From: Photobacterium alginatilyticum
GTDB lineage: Bacteria > Pseudomonadota > Gammaproteobacteria > Enterobacterales > Vibrionaceae
Assembly (NCBI RefSeq): GCF_009910675.1
Contig: NZ_RSEJ01000025.1
Span: 1-64,000, forward strand
Reading direction: 5' to 3'
DNA length: 64,000 nt
The notes under the pieces were generated by a model. The model did not search any database and was not told the DNA's origin. It was given only the letters and a program-made list of their open reading frames with translations. The position numbers were made by a program, and so were the translations under genes. Positions 17,068 through 26,601 of the stretch are shown piece by piece (the first letter of the stretch is position 1; each line of letters begins with the position of its first letter).

Positions 17068-17673
17068 ATGCCATTCGATGCTTTTGTTACCGGCGCGGTA
17101 GAAACCTCGCTAAATACCCTGTTAAAGGACGACGCCGAGAGTCAGCGTCGTCTGGGACGTCTGCGCGGCAAAGTCATTAGCGTAACCATTAATGAGTTTG
17201 GCAAGAAGCTGATCTTTATTTTCAGTCAGCAAATCGACGTACTGGCAGTCTATGAAGGTGAGGTGGACTGCGAACTTGCACTGAACCTGACCGTGCTGCC
17301 GGAGCTACGTCAGCAGGCCAACCTGACTCAGATGATCAAGGCCGACAAGCTGGCGCTGGAAGGCGATATCCAGCTGGCCCAGCAGTTCTCGGCATTGCTG
17401 AGCGGGCTAAAGCCGGATGTGGAAGAGAAGCTGTCGCAATATACCGGTGATATTGTTGCCCACACTTTGGTCAGCGGGCTGAAAACTGGCGCGCAGCGTA
17501 TTCGTCAGGGAGCCAGGCGACGTCAGCGCGATTTGGCAGAAGTGATCACCGAAGAATGGAAGCTTGCGCCGCAGGCGCTGGAGATAGCCCACTTTGCCGA
17601 TCTGGTCGATGATTTGAAATCGGATGTTGCCCGCTTCGAGGCCCGCCTTGATCAGCTGCTGGGGCGACGCTAA
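17068..17673 (+). CDS. ubiJ: Ubiquinone biosynthesis accessory factor UbiJ
   Basis: A 201-residue protein with an N-terminal SCP2-like lipid-binding domain (about residues 10-110) and a C-terminal helical region. It helps organise the soluble ubiquinone biosynthetic complex. The ATG at 17068 follows TGAGGACATT, seven bases after ubiE. Three bases separate it from ubiB. Confidence 0.93.
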   Translation: MPFDAFVTGAVETSLNTLLKDDAESQRRLGRLRGKVISVTINEFGKKLIFIFSQQIDVLAVYEGEVDCELALNLTVLPELRQQANLTQMIKADKLALEGDIQLAQQFSALLSGLKPDVEEKLSQYTGDIVAHTLVSGLKTGAQRIRQGARRRQRDLAEVITEEWKLAPQALEIAHFADLVDDLKSDVARFEARLDQLLGRR

Positions 17674-17676
17674 ATC

Positions 17677-19314
17677 ATGATGACCTATTCGGAGTTTAAA
17701 CGCCTCTATCAAATTACCACAGTGAAGCTACGCTACGGGCTGGATGAGTTTCTGCCTGACGATCCGCGGGTTAAAGCACCGAAAATGGCTCGCAAGTCAC
17801 TGTTTTGGATCAAGAACCAGCATGCCGACAAACCGCTGGGTGTCCGCCTGAGGCTGGCGCTGCAGGAGCTGGGACCGGTGTGGATCAAGTTCGGCCAGAT
17901 GATGTCGACCCGCCGGGATTTGTTTCCGCCGCATATCGCCGATCAGCTGGCGATGCTACAGGATCAGGTTGCCCCGTTTGACGGTAAGCTGGCAAAGCAG
18001 CAGATGGAGCAGTCGCTGGGCGGACCGCTGGAAACCTGGTTTGACGATTTTGACGAAACGCCGCTGGCATCTGCCTCTATCGCCCAGGTTCATACTGCGA
18101 CGTTGAAGTCGGATGGCCGCAAGGTCGTACTTAAGGTGATCCGTCCGGATATTTTGCCGGTGATCCAAGCCGATATTAAGCTGATGTACCGGATGGCGCG
18201 TATTTTATCGCGGGCGTTGCCGGAAGCCCGCCGCCTGCGCCCGGTCGAGGTGGTACGGGAGTACGAGAAGACCCTGCTGGACGAGCTGAACCTGATGCGC
18301 GAGGCGGCTAACGGTATTCAGCTGCGCCGCAACTTTGAAGACAGCGATATGCTGTATGTGCCGGAGGTATATACCGATCTCAGCAGCGAGCGCTTGCTGG
18401 TGATGGAGCGCATCTACGGTATCCAGGTCTCTGATGTCGATGCATTGGTGGCTAATGGCACAGATTTGAAGCTGTTGTCCGAAAATGCGGTGAATATCTT
18501 CTTTACCCAGGTGTTCCGCGACAGTTTCTTCCATGCCGATATGCACCCGGGTAATATTTTTGTTGCACGAGAAAACCCGGAAAATCCGCAGTGGATTGCG
18601 CTCGATTGTGGTATCGTCGGCACCCTCAACCGGGAAGACAAGCGCTACCTGGCTGAAAACTTGCTGGCCTTTTTTAACCGAGACTATCGGAAAGTGGCCG
18701 AGCTGCACGTTGATTCCGGCTGGGTACCGAAAGACACCAACATCGATGACTTCGAGTTCGCGATCCGCACGGTGTGCGAGCCTATTTTTGAAAAGCCGCT
18801 GGCTGAAATTTCGTTTGGCCATGTGCTGCTGAACCTGTTTAATACCGCGCGCCGCTTCAACATGGAAGTACAGCCGCAGCTGGTGCTGCTGCAGAAGACC
18901 CTGTTGTATGTAGAAGGATTAGGGCGCCAGCTCTACCCGCAGCTGGACTTGTGGGATACGGCCAAACCCTTCCTGGAAGACTGGATGTCCCGTCAGGTTG
19001 GACCACAGGCCGTGATTGATGGTGTTAAAAGTAGGGCTCCGTTCTGGGCTGAAAAATTACCGGAGCTGCCGGAATTACTGTATGACAGTTTGCGCCAGGG
19101 CAATGCGCTGAACCAACGGATTGATACACTCTACGACAACTTTATGGACAGTCGGCGTTATCAGGGCCTGGCAAGGTTCTATTTTGGTATAGGTGCAACC
19201 TTGGTTGTATGTTCTGCCATACTTTTTAGTAATCATGTTGAAACTTATCCAGCGGTCTCGGCCGTTACGGGGGTCACGTTTTGGTTACTTGGGTGGCGTG
19301 CTTGCCGCAAATAG
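17677..19314 (+). CDS. ubiB: Ubiquinone biosynthesis regulatory kinase-like protein UbiB
   Basis: A 545-residue ABC1/ADCK-family atypical kinase needed for ubiquinone synthesis. It has the KxGQ motif (WIKFGQMMSTRRDLFP), the ExD-type helix (LLDELNLMREAANG), HADMHPGNIFV and DCGIVG, plus two C-terminal membrane spans (about 495-540) that anchor it to the inner membrane. The start has tandem ATG codons. Confidence 0.96.
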   Translation: MMTYSEFKRLYQITTVKLRYGLDEFLPDDPRVKAPKMARKSLFWIKNQHADKPLGVRLRLALQELGPVWIKFGQMMSTRRDLFPPHIADQLAMLQDQVAPFDGKLAKQQMEQSLGGPLETWFDDFDETPLASASIAQVHTATLKSDGRKVVLKVIRPDILPVIQADIKLMYRMARILSRALPEARRLRPVEVVREYEKTLLDELNLMREAANGIQLRRNFEDSDMLYVPEVYTDLSSERLLVMERIYGIQVSDVDALVANGTDLKLLSENAVNIFFTQVFRDSFFHADMHPGNIFVARENPENPQWIALDCGIVGTLNREDKRYLAENLLAFFNRDYRKVAELHVDSGWVPKDTNIDDFEFAIRTVCEPIFEKPLAEISFGHVLLNLFNTARRFNMEVQPQLVLLQKTLLYVEGLGRQLYPQLDLWDTAKPFLEDWMSRQVGPQAVIDGVKSRAPFWAEKLPELPELLYDSLRQGNALNQRIDTLYDNFMDSRRYQGLARFYFGIGATLVVCSAILFSNHVETYPAVSAVTGVTFWLLGWRACRK

Positions 19315-19382
19315 CAGGTAAAGTATGCAGCCTAAACATATCGTTTTTGTTATCAACCACAATTAGCTGAGGTAAAACAAGC

Positions 19383-19631
19383 ATGGGTGGTATTAGTATC
19401 TGGCAATTGCTTATCATTGCATTGATCATTGTGCTTCTTTTCGGTACCAAGAAACTTCGCTCGCTGGGCGGTGATCTGGGTTCTGCCGTGAAGGGCTTTA
19501 AGAAAGCGATCGGTGAAGATGACTCGGCAGCCAAGAAAGACGCTGACGCGGATTTCGAGCAAAAGAAACTTGCTGATGATCAGCAGGGTGAGCAGGCTCA
19601 AAAGAGCCAGAAAGACAAAGAGCAGGTTTAA
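19383..19631 (+). CDS. tatA: Twin-arginine translocase subunit TatA
   Basis: An 82-residue protein: an N-terminal span (GGISIWQLLIIALIIVLLFG), the FGTKKLR hinge, an amphipathic helix (LGGDLGSAVKGFKKAI), then a charged tail. It forms the size-variable pore for folded proteins. AGGTAAAACAAGC precedes the ATG. Confidence 0.97.
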   Translation: MGGISIWQLLIIALIIVLLFGTKKLRSLGGDLGSAVKGFKKAIGEDDSAAKKDADADFEQKKLADDQQGEQAQKSQKDKEQV

Positions 19632-19634
19632 CGC

Positions 19635-19973
19635 GTGTTTGATATCGGGTTCTGGGAGTTAATACTGATCTCGGTGGTGGGATTGGTAGTACTGGGGCCG
19701 GAACGTCTTCCCGTCGCGATCCGTTCGGTATCGCGCTGGGTTGGCGCTGCTCGTAATATGGCTAATTCGGTGAAAGATGAACTGTCGCAAGAACTGAAAA
19801 TTCAGGAATTGCAGGAAAATCTGAAGAAGGCCGAGCAAATGGGAATGAAGGACTTGTCGCCTGAACTGCGTGATTCGGTGGAAGAGCTGAAACAAGCCGC
19901 CGCGGATGTGCAGCGTCCCTATGCTGAGAAAAACGAGCACACCTCAGCAACGACTTCTCAAAAGCAGGATTAA
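19635..19973 (+). CDS. tatB: Twin-arginine translocase subunit TatB
   Basis: A 112-residue protein starting with GTG, three bases after tatA. The N-terminal span (FDIGFWELILISVVGLVVLG) with the GPERLP hinge defines TatB, which with TatC binds twin-arginine signal peptides. The rest is a long amphipathic helix and variable tail. Confidence 0.96.
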   Translation: MFDIGFWELILISVVGLVVLGPERLPVAIRSVSRWVGAARNMANSVKDELSQELKIQELQENLKKAEQMGMKDLSPELRDSVEELKQAAADVQRPYAEKNEHTSATTSQKQD

Positions 19974-19984
19974 ATTACATCACT

Positions 19985-20740
19985 ATGTCTACAGTCGAAG
20001 AAACGCAACCGTTATTCAGCCATTTGGTAGAGCTGCGTAATCGGCTGCTGCGTTCCATTTTGAGTGTCTTAGTGGTTTTTCTTGGTCTGGTCTGGTTTGC
20101 CAACGACATTTATGCGTTTTTGTCGGCACCTTTGGTCGAGCGTCTGCCCGACGGGGCGACGATGATTGCAACGGATGTGGCATCGCCTTTCTTTACACCA
20201 ATAAAACTCACTTTGGTTACCTCAGTGTTTGTTGCTGTACCTATGATTTTGTATCAGGTGTGGGGCTTCATTGCACCGGGCCTGTACAAACACGAACGTA
20301 AGCTGATCATGCCGTTGCTGTTTTCCAGCTCGTTGCTGTTCTACGCCGGGGTGTCTTTTGCTTATTTTGTTGTGTTCCCGCTCGTGTTTGGTTTCTTTAC
20401 CAGCATTGCGCCGGACGGGGTACAGGTTGCAACAGACATTGCCAGCTACCTCGACTTTGTTCTGGCACTGTTTATGGCCTTCGGTATCGCCTTTGAGATC
20501 CCGGTTGCCATTATTCTGCTGTGCTGGACCGGGGCGACCGATCCGCAGAGCCTGAAGCAGAAGCGGCCATATATCATTGTGGCTGCCTTTGTGGTGGGGA
20601 TGATGCTGACGCCGCCTGACATTATTTCGCAGACATTGCTGGCCATTCCGATGTGCTTGCTGTTTGAGGTTGGCTTGTTCTTCTCTCGTTTCTATATTCG
20701 TGACGGAGAAGAGGAAGACGCGGAACATGACGAGCAATAA
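19985..20740 (+). CDS. tatC: Twin-arginine translocase subunit TatC
   Basis: A 251-residue inner-membrane protein with six spans. The N-terminal LFSHLVELRNRLLRS and the loop IPMILYQVWGFIAPGLYKHER are the signal-peptide-binding signatures. It is followed by a strong terminator, so tatD may be expressed mainly from its own promoter. Confidence 0.97.
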   Translation: MSTVEETQPLFSHLVELRNRLLRSILSVLVVFLGLVWFANDIYAFLSAPLVERLPDGATMIATDVASPFFTPIKLTLVTSVFVAVPMILYQVWGFIAPGLYKHERKLIMPLLFSSSLLFYAGVSFAYFVVFPLVFGFFTSIAPDGVQVATDIASYLDFVLALFMAFGIAFEIPVAIILLCWTGATDPQSLKQKRPYIIVAAFVVGMMLTPPDIISQTLLAIPMCLLFEVGLFFSRFYIRDGEEEDAEHDEQ

Positions 20741-20759
20741 GCGTAATGCATGACAGAAG

Positions 20760-20783
20760 AACCGGCCGCTGGCCGGTTTTTTT
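20760..20783 (+). terminator. Terminator after tatC
   Basis: AACCGGCC and GGCCGGTT enclose GCT and are followed by further T residues. It closes the ubiE-to-tatC transcript only about 30 bases before tatD. Confidence 0.85.
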
Positions 20784-20810
20784 ATACAAATTTCAGAGAT
20801 GGATGATCAC

Positions 20811-21605
20811 ATGATAGATATCGGGGTCAACTTGACCAATAGTCGTTTTGACAAGGATCGCGAGGCGGTGGTTGAACGGGCGAAGGAGGCTGGCGTCAAA
20901 GGCTTAGTGCTGACCGGAACCTGTATCGAAGAGAGCCGTCAGGCGCAGGCGATGGCCCGCCAATGGCCGCAGTATTGCTACAGTACGGCCGGGGTACATC
21001 CTCACGATGCCAAAACGGTCTCTGATTTGGCCCTGCCGGCTATCCGCCAGCTGGCGGCAGAGCCGGAAGTGGTGGCAATCGGTGAATGCGGGCTGGACTT
21101 CAATCGAGACTTCTCGCCGCGGCCGCAGCAGGAAGCGGTCTTTGAGGCGCAGCTGGCCTTGGCGGCGGAGCTCAATATGCCCGTGTTCATGCACTGCCGT
21201 GATGCCCATGAACGGTTTCTGGCGATCCTGAAGCCGTGGCGTGACCGCCTTCCAGCCGCGGTCCTGCACTGCTTTACCGGCACCGCGACCGAACTGAAGG
21301 AGTGCCTGGCGATGGACCTGCATATCGGTATTACCGGCTGGGTATGCGACGAGCGGCGGGGGACCGAGCTGCGCGAGATCGTGCACCATATTCCGGATAA
21401 CCGCCTGATGATCGAGACGGACTGTCCGTATTTGTTGCCGCGGGACTACCGGCCGAAGCCCAAGTCCAGCCGAAACGAACCTAAGTTCTTGCCGCATATC
21501 GCGTCTGTGATTGCCCAGTGCCGCAATCAGGAACCAACTGAAGTGATTGCCCGTTCTTACACGACGACTCAGGCATTTTTTGCAATCGGATCGCCCGAAG
21601 CCTGA
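20811..21605 (+). CDS. tatD: TatD-family DNase
   Basis: A 264-residue metal-dependent hydrolase with 3'-5' exonuclease activity in E. coli. Metal ligands appear as IDIGVNLT, GVHPHDAK, AIGECGLDFNRDFS, FMHCRDAH, LHCFTGT and IETDCPYLLP. I chose the ATG at 20811 because MIDIGVNLT matches the family start; an ATG four codons earlier is also possible. Not part of the translocase itself. Confidence 0.94.
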   Translation: MIDIGVNLTNSRFDKDREAVVERAKEAGVKGLVLTGTCIEESRQAQAMARQWPQYCYSTAGVHPHDAKTVSDLALPAIRQLAAEPEVVAIGECGLDFNRDFSPRPQQEAVFEAQLALAAELNMPVFMHCRDAHERFLAILKPWRDRLPAAVLHCFTGTATELKECLAMDLHIGITGWVCDERRGTELREIVHHIPDNRLMIETDCPYLLPRDYRPKPKSSRNEPKFLPHIASVIAQCRNQEPTEVIARSYTTTQAFFAIGSPEA

Positions 21606-21656
21606 CAGAGTGGTATCATCAGCAAAAAGCGAACCAACCCATACAAGGAGTATGCA

Positions 21657-22703
21657 GTGTCTGTATCTATCCAGGGCGCGTTTCCAGCCCGCCGTATGCG
21701 TCGCATGCGTAAGCATGATTTTAGCCGTCGTCTAATGGCAGAAAACCAGATTTCTGTGAATGATCTGATTTACCCGATGTTTATCCTGATGGGTAAAAAC
21801 CGCCGTGAAACGGTTGAGTCAATGCCTGGCGTTGAGCGCCTGTCTATCGATCTGATGCTGGAAGAAGCGGAGTATCTGTCAAAGTTGGGTGTGCCGGCGA
21901 TTGCATTGTTCCCGGTGATTTCGCAGGATTTCAAAAGCACCTGTGCCGCAGAGGCGTATAACCCGGAAGGCCTGGTACAGCGTGCCGTTCGTCTGCTGAA
22001 AGAGCATGTGCCGCAGATGGGGGTGATCACGGATGTGGCACTGGACCCGTTCACCATTCACGGTCAGGACGGCATCATTGACGAGACCGGCTACGTGATG
22101 AATGACGTAACGACCGAGGTGCTGATCAAGCAGGCCTTGTCGCATGCCGAAGCCGGTGCCGATGTGGTTGCACCGTCCGATATGATGGATGGCCGTATCG
22201 GCGCGATCCGTGAAGCTCTGGAAGAGGCGGGTTACATTCATACCCAGATCATGGCCTATTCTGCCAAGTATGCCTCGAACTACTATGGCCCGTTCCGTGA
22301 TGCGGTCGGCTCGGCGGGTAACCTCAAAGGTGGCGACAAGAAGACCTATCAGATGGATCCGGCCAACAGCGATGAGGCCCTTCACGAAGTGGCCATGGAT
22401 GTCAACGAAGGCGCGGATATGGTGATGGTGAAGCCGGGCATGCCGTATCTGGATGTGGTACGCCGGGTGAAGACTGAGCTTCAGGTACCGACGTTTGCCT
22501 ATCAGGTATCAGGCGAATACGCGATGCACATGGCGGCAATCCAAAACGGCTGGCTGAAAGAGCGCGAGACAGTATTGGAATCGCTGTTGTGCTTCAAGCG
22601 TGCCGGTGCCGACGGTATTCTGACCTACTTTGCCAAGCCGGTTGCCGAGTGGCTGGCTGAAGAGGCAGCCGCCCGTCAGGCAGACAGCGACAATAAAGCC
22701 TAA
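21657..22703 (+). CDS. hemB: Porphobilinogen synthase HemB
   Basis: A 348-residue cytosolic enzyme that joins two 5-aminolevulinates to porphobilinogen. The active-site lysines are in MAYSAKYAS and MVKPGMPYLD. The metal site reads VALDPFTIHGQDG (about residues 126-138), without the three-cysteine zinc site of the E. coli enzyme, so it belongs to the magnesium-type (Pseudomonas-like) group. It starts with GTG, preceded by AAGGAG at six bases. Confidence 0.97.
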   Translation: MSVSIQGAFPARRMRRMRKHDFSRRLMAENQISVNDLIYPMFILMGKNRRETVESMPGVERLSIDLMLEEAEYLSKLGVPAIALFPVISQDFKSTCAAEAYNPEGLVQRAVRLLKEHVPQMGVITDVALDPFTIHGQDGIIDETGYVMNDVTTEVLIKQALSHAEAGADVVAPSDMMDGRIGAIREALEEAGYIHTQIMAYSAKYASNYYGPFRDAVGSAGNLKGGDKKTYQMDPANSDEALHEVAMDVNEGADMVMVKPGMPYLDVVRRVKTELQVPTFAYQVSGEYAMHMAAIQNGWLKERETVLESLLCFKRAGADGILTYFAKPVAEWLAEEAAARQADSDNKA

Positions 22704-22732
22704 GACTCCACGGAGTCTTGGCTAGCCACAGG

Positions 22733-22763
22733 GGCGGGATAGGACTATCTCGCCTCTTGTTTT
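22733..22763 (+). terminator. Terminator after hemB
   Basis: GGCGGGATAG and CTATCTCGCC (one G-U) enclose GA and are followed by TCTTGTTTT. It runs up to the stop codon of the convergent asnC-like gene. A shorter hairpin, AAGACTCC/GGAGTCTT, lies right at the hemB stop (22702-22719). Confidence 0.75.
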
Positions 22764-23223
22764 ATGGCTGTACGTTGCGGTTGATGGGGTTCTGCAGCGA
22801 AATCAGGGTCTCGGTAGACTGCACCTCATCAATCGCCTGCAGCTTGTCGATCAGCACATATTGCAGCTCCTCAATCGACTTGCACATCAACTTGACGAAA
22901 ATATTGTACGCACCGGTGGTGTAATAGGCTTCGACGACCTCGTCCAGCTCGTTGAGCTTGGCCAGAGCCGAATGGTAGTCACGGGCGGCGTTTAGATTGA
23001 TACCGATAAAGCAGCAGACGTCATAGCCGAGCAGCTTCGGGTTTACGACCACTTCGGTACCGGTAATTATTTCGGCTGCCCGCATTTTTTCCACCCGGAC
23101 ATGCACCGTGGCGGGACTGACATTGAACCGCTTGGCCATTTCTGCATAAGGGATCCTGGCATCATTCATCAGGGCGTTGAGGATATCGCGATCTAAATCG
23201 TCTATCCGTGGTGGCTGGGTCAT
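22762..23223 (-). CDS. asnC: Lrp/AsnC-family transcriptional regulator
   Basis: A 153-residue regulator with an N-terminal helix-turn-helix (DDLDRDILNALMNDARIPYAEMAKRFNVSPATVHVRVEKM) and a C-terminal RAM effector domain (GINLNAARDY, TGAYNIFVKLMCKS). It resembles AsnC more than Lrp, but the asparagine synthetase target is not adjacent. It is divergent from the GGDEF/EAL gene. Confidence 0.88.
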   Translation of the reverse strand: MTQPPRIDDLDRDILNALMNDARIPYAEMAKRFNVSPATVHVRVEKMRAAEIITGTEVVVNPKLLGYDVCCFIGINLNAARDYHSALAKLNELDEVVEAYYTTGAYNIFVKLMCKSIEELQYVLIDKLQAIDEVQSTETLISLQNPINRNVQP

Positions 23224-23386
23224 GGTTTTGTCTTATCCCTTGTTTATCCGATACAGCTCATATCTTATACTGAGCTGGCTTCAGTATCGAATAATCAGAC
23301 TTAATTGCGCTGTATTTAGACAGCTGCGCCGGCAGCTAGGCCTGCGCATACGATGGACTTTGACGATAGGGATATTTCTACGTTCT

Positions 23387-26300
23387 ATGCGCTTTCTCGC
23401 TTTATTTTTGGTGCTGCTGGCGGCACCGGCCTATGCCCAGGTGAAAGATACCCTGGTTATCCATTCCTATCACCAGGGAATGCGATGGACAGATTCGTTG
23501 CAGGCCGGGCTGGAGTCGGCCTCGAAACCTCATGATATTCCCCTTCATGTCAGCTATATGGATAGCAAGCGCTATCAGTCGGCTAGCTATCTCAACGAAC
23601 TGCTTGATATCTACCGGGCCAAGCTGACCCGGGAAAAATACCGGGCGATTGTGGTGACGGATGATAATGCCCTGTGGCTGGTGAACCAGCTCTCCGAAGA
23701 GGTCGGGGAGACGCCGGTGTTGATGGTGGGGATCAATAACTACCAGCCCGAGAAGCATGACCAGCTGTCGCAGGTTGCGGGTGTGCTGGAGGTGAACAAC
23801 CCGGTAGACAATATTTCCCTGGCCCTGTCGCAGCAGCCTGACTTGAAGCAAATCTATGTGATAGCAGACGAGACCTATACCGGACAGGCGATGTGGCAGG
23901 AGATCAATGACTACCTGACACTGAACCCCTCCGAGCTGGTTGTACACCGTTTTCCGCCCGGACAATTTAGCGATGTTTTTGCCCGGGCCGCACAACTGCC
24001 TGAGCAGTCAGCGATTATTTTCCTGAGTTATTATTTTGACAGCAGCGGCGACTATATGGGGAGCCGCCCTTTTGTCGAGGCGCTGACCAAGGTTGCCTCT
24101 GCGCCTGTATATGCCTCTTACCGGTACCTGCTTGAGCAAGGCGTAGTCGGTGGTGTGATGAACAGTGGCTATGAGCAGGGGCAGCAAATCGGCCAGATGC
24201 TGGTGGCGGTTATCGATGGCGAAATCAGCGAGCTGCCGACGTTTACCTATAGTGCAAGTAAGGAGATGTTTAACCATCAGATATTGCAACGCTGGGGGCT
24301 GGCCGTGCCGGATGATGTGGTGGTGATCAATAAACCGCAGAGCTGGTTTGAGCGCTATAACAAAGAGCTGCGGGCGATTACTGTGGCCGTGGTGATTATG
24401 GGCGCAATCATTGTTTTTCTTAGCCTGATTATCCGCCGGCTGCGCAAGAGCGAGCGCAAGCTGCAACAGAGCCGGGCCCTGTTTGAAGGGGTGTTTGATC
24501 AGAGCTTTCAGTATATCGGTATCCTCGATTACAACGGGGTGTTGATTTCGGGCAACCTGGCCCTCCAGAACCTGGTCGGTCGCTCAATTATCAAATATGA
24601 CAGCCCGATGTGGCGCTGGCACTGCTGGGATCATGAAACGGTATCTCGCCTGAGCAAGGCCTTTTATGCCGCCTGGCAGGATCAGCGGGTCCGCTTTGAG
24701 GTCGAGGTCCAGAGCAGCGAGGACGGCCGGCGGGTATTGGATATTGCAATGAAGCGCATGCCGGAGTCGGTCGGTGAGGCGGAGCAGTTGCTGTTTGAGG
24801 CCCGTGATGTGACCTCCCGTCATCAGATGGAAGAAAAGCTGCGCGAGCGGGAAGTCAGCTACCGCCTGCTTTACGAGCAGCAGCCGGTCATCCTGCTGGC
24901 TGTTGATAGTCAGGCCCGTATTCAGTCGGTTAACCAGTTTGCGGCCGATCTGCTGGGTTACAGCAAGCGCCAGATGCTGGGGCATAAGGTAACGGATTTC
25001 TATTTCGATGATGTGCCGTTGCCGCAGCAATACATCTCGGGAGTGCACGAGAGCAATGCGCAAAAGGTCTGGCGCCGGCAGCTCAGGTACAAATGTGCCG
25101 ACGGTCATACCGTCTGGATCCGCGAGACGATTCGTCCTACCCAGTCAAAACTTCAGCTGCTGCTGGTTGGCGAGGATATTACCTCGACCCGTGAGCTGGA
25201 GGCACAGCTGGAGTATCAGGCCTGCCATGACTATCTGACGGACTTGTTTAACCGTAACCATTTTGAGCAGCAGCTGGAAGAGGTGTTGCTCGAAGCCAGG
25301 GAGCAGGAAGCCCGCCATGCCATGCTGTATATCGACCTTGACCAGTTCAAGGTGATTAACGATACCGCGGGCCATGAAGCCGGTGATGAAGCGTTGAAGC
25401 AAGTAGCCCTGTTGCTGCGGGGGATCACCCCGGAGAAGGCTACGCTGTCTCGGCTGGGGGGCGATGAGTTTGCCATCATACTGCGCCATTGCAGCTCGGC
25501 TGAGGCGGTGCAGTTTGGTAATGAAATTCTGCACCTGCTGGAAGAGGCTGAGTTTTACTGGCAGAACTCCCGGTTTAGCTTTAGCGGCTCGATTGGGATC
25601 CGGCTTATCGACGAGACGGCCGGTTCGACACAGCAGGTTCATGCCCAGGCGGATACCGCGTGTTATGCGGCCAAGGACGAGGGACGAAACCGTCTGCACC
25701 TTTACCATCCGGATGACGAAGAGCTCAAGCGCCGTGAGCTGGAAATGGAGTGCGTTAACCTGATCCGCAAGGCACTGGCCGAGAAGCGGCTGGAGCTGCA
25801 CGCCCAGCAAATAGCCCCGCTAACCTCCACGAGCAACAAACAGCATTACGAGATCCTAGTCAGGATCCGCGAAAGTGACGGCTCCATGATATCCCCCGGG
25901 CTATTTATGCCGGCGGCTGAGCGTTATAACCTGGCACACCTGATTGACCGCTACGTGGTCAATGCTGTTATTGACTGGCTTGTCGCCCATCCCGAGGCGG
26001 TAGAGCAACTGGAGCTGTGCTCGATTAACCTCTCGGGGCAGTCGATGGGCAACCGGGACTTTATCCAGTTCATGGTGGAGAAAATCAGTAGCTCCGGCCT
26101 GCCGACCAACAAGCTGTGTCTGGAAATCACCGAAACGGCGGCCATCGGCAACATGAGCGAGGCGATACTGCTCTTTACCCAGCTGAAGGCATTGGGCTGT
26201 CTGATTTCGCTGGATGATTTCGGATCCGGGCTGTCTTCGTTTGGCTACCTGAAGCGGATGCCGGTGGATATTATCAAGATTGACGGCATGTTTGTGCGTG

Positions 26301-26524
26301 ACATCGCTGACGACGAGATGGATTATTCCATGGTGAAGGCCATCAATGAGCTGGCGAAGAAAATGGGCAAGCAGACTGTGGCCGAGTTTGTCGAAAACGA
26401 AGCTATCCTCACGAAGCTTGATGATCTCGGTGTCGACTATGCTCAGGGGTATCTGTTTGGCAAACCGCAGCCACTGGCCGATCTGGTGAGCGAGTTGCGC
26501 CAATCCTCGGAGGCAGTGGTATAA
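23387..26524 (+). CDS. Periplasmic-sensor PAS-GGDEF-EAL protein
   Basis: A 1045-residue c-di-GMP protein. A signal peptide (MRFLALFLVLLAAPAYA) precedes a periplasmic ABC-type substrate-binding-like domain (about 20-320), a membrane span (about 330-351), two PAS modules (about 365-600), a GGDEF domain with intact RLGGDEF (about 690) and an EAL domain. The EAL signature reads EIL, but other catalytic motifs are present: CLEITETA, SLDDFGSG and VAEFVEN. The start was chosen by the signal peptide; the frame is open 70 codons further upstream but that part looks non-coding. Whether it makes or degrades c-di-GMP cannot be decided. Confidence 0.9.
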   Translation: MRFLALFLVLLAAPAYAQVKDTLVIHSYHQGMRWTDSLQAGLESASKPHDIPLHVSYMDSKRYQSASYLNELLDIYRAKLTREKYRAIVVTDDNALWLVNQLSEEVGETPVLMVGINNYQPEKHDQLSQVAGVLEVNNPVDNISLALSQQPDLKQIYVIADETYTGQAMWQEINDYLTLNPSELVVHRFPPGQFSDVFARAAQLPEQSAIIFLSYYFDSSGDYMGSRPFVEALTKVASAPVYASYRYLLEQGVVGGVMNSGYEQGQQIGQMLVAVIDGEISELPTFTYSASKEMFNHQILQRWGLAVPDDVVVINKPQSWFERYNKELRAITVAVVIMGAIIVFLSLIIRRLRKSERKLQQSRALFEGVFDQSFQYIGILDYNGVLISGNLALQNLVGRSIIKYDSPMWRWHCWDHETVSRLSKAFYAAWQDQRVRFEVEVQSSEDGRRVLDIAMKRMPESVGEAEQLLFEARDVTSRHQMEEKLREREVSYRLLYEQQPVILLAVDSQARIQSVNQFAADLLGYSKRQMLGHKVTDFYFDDVPLPQQYISGVHESNAQKVWRRQLRYKCADGHTVWIRETIRPTQSKLQLLLVGEDITSTRELEAQLEYQACHDYLTDLFNRNHFEQQLEEVLLEAREQEARHAMLYIDLDQFKVINDTAGHEAGDEALKQVALLLRGITPEKATLSRLGGDEFAIILRHCSSAEAVQFGNEILHLLEEAEFYWQNSRFSFSGSIGIRLIDETAGSTQQVHAQADTACYAAKDEGRNRLHLYHPDDEELKRRELEMECVNLIRKALAEKRLELHAQQIAPLTSTSNKQHYEILVRIRESDGSMISPGLFMPAAERYNLAHLIDRYVVNAVIDWLVAHPEAVEQLELCSINLSGQSMGNRDFIQFMVEKISSSGLPTNKLCLEITETAAIGNMSEAILLFTQLKALGCLISLDDFGSGLSSFGYLKRMPVDIIKIDGMFVRDIADDEMDYSMVKAINELAKKMGKQTVAEFVENEAILTKLDDLGVDYAQGYLFGKPQPLADLVSELRQSSEAVV

Positions 26525-26601
26525 TCTTGCCCCTTATATCCCCAGATCGCTCGGTGCGAGCCGTATCGCCGGGGCTTATTGATTGATTACCGGAGAATTT
26601 T

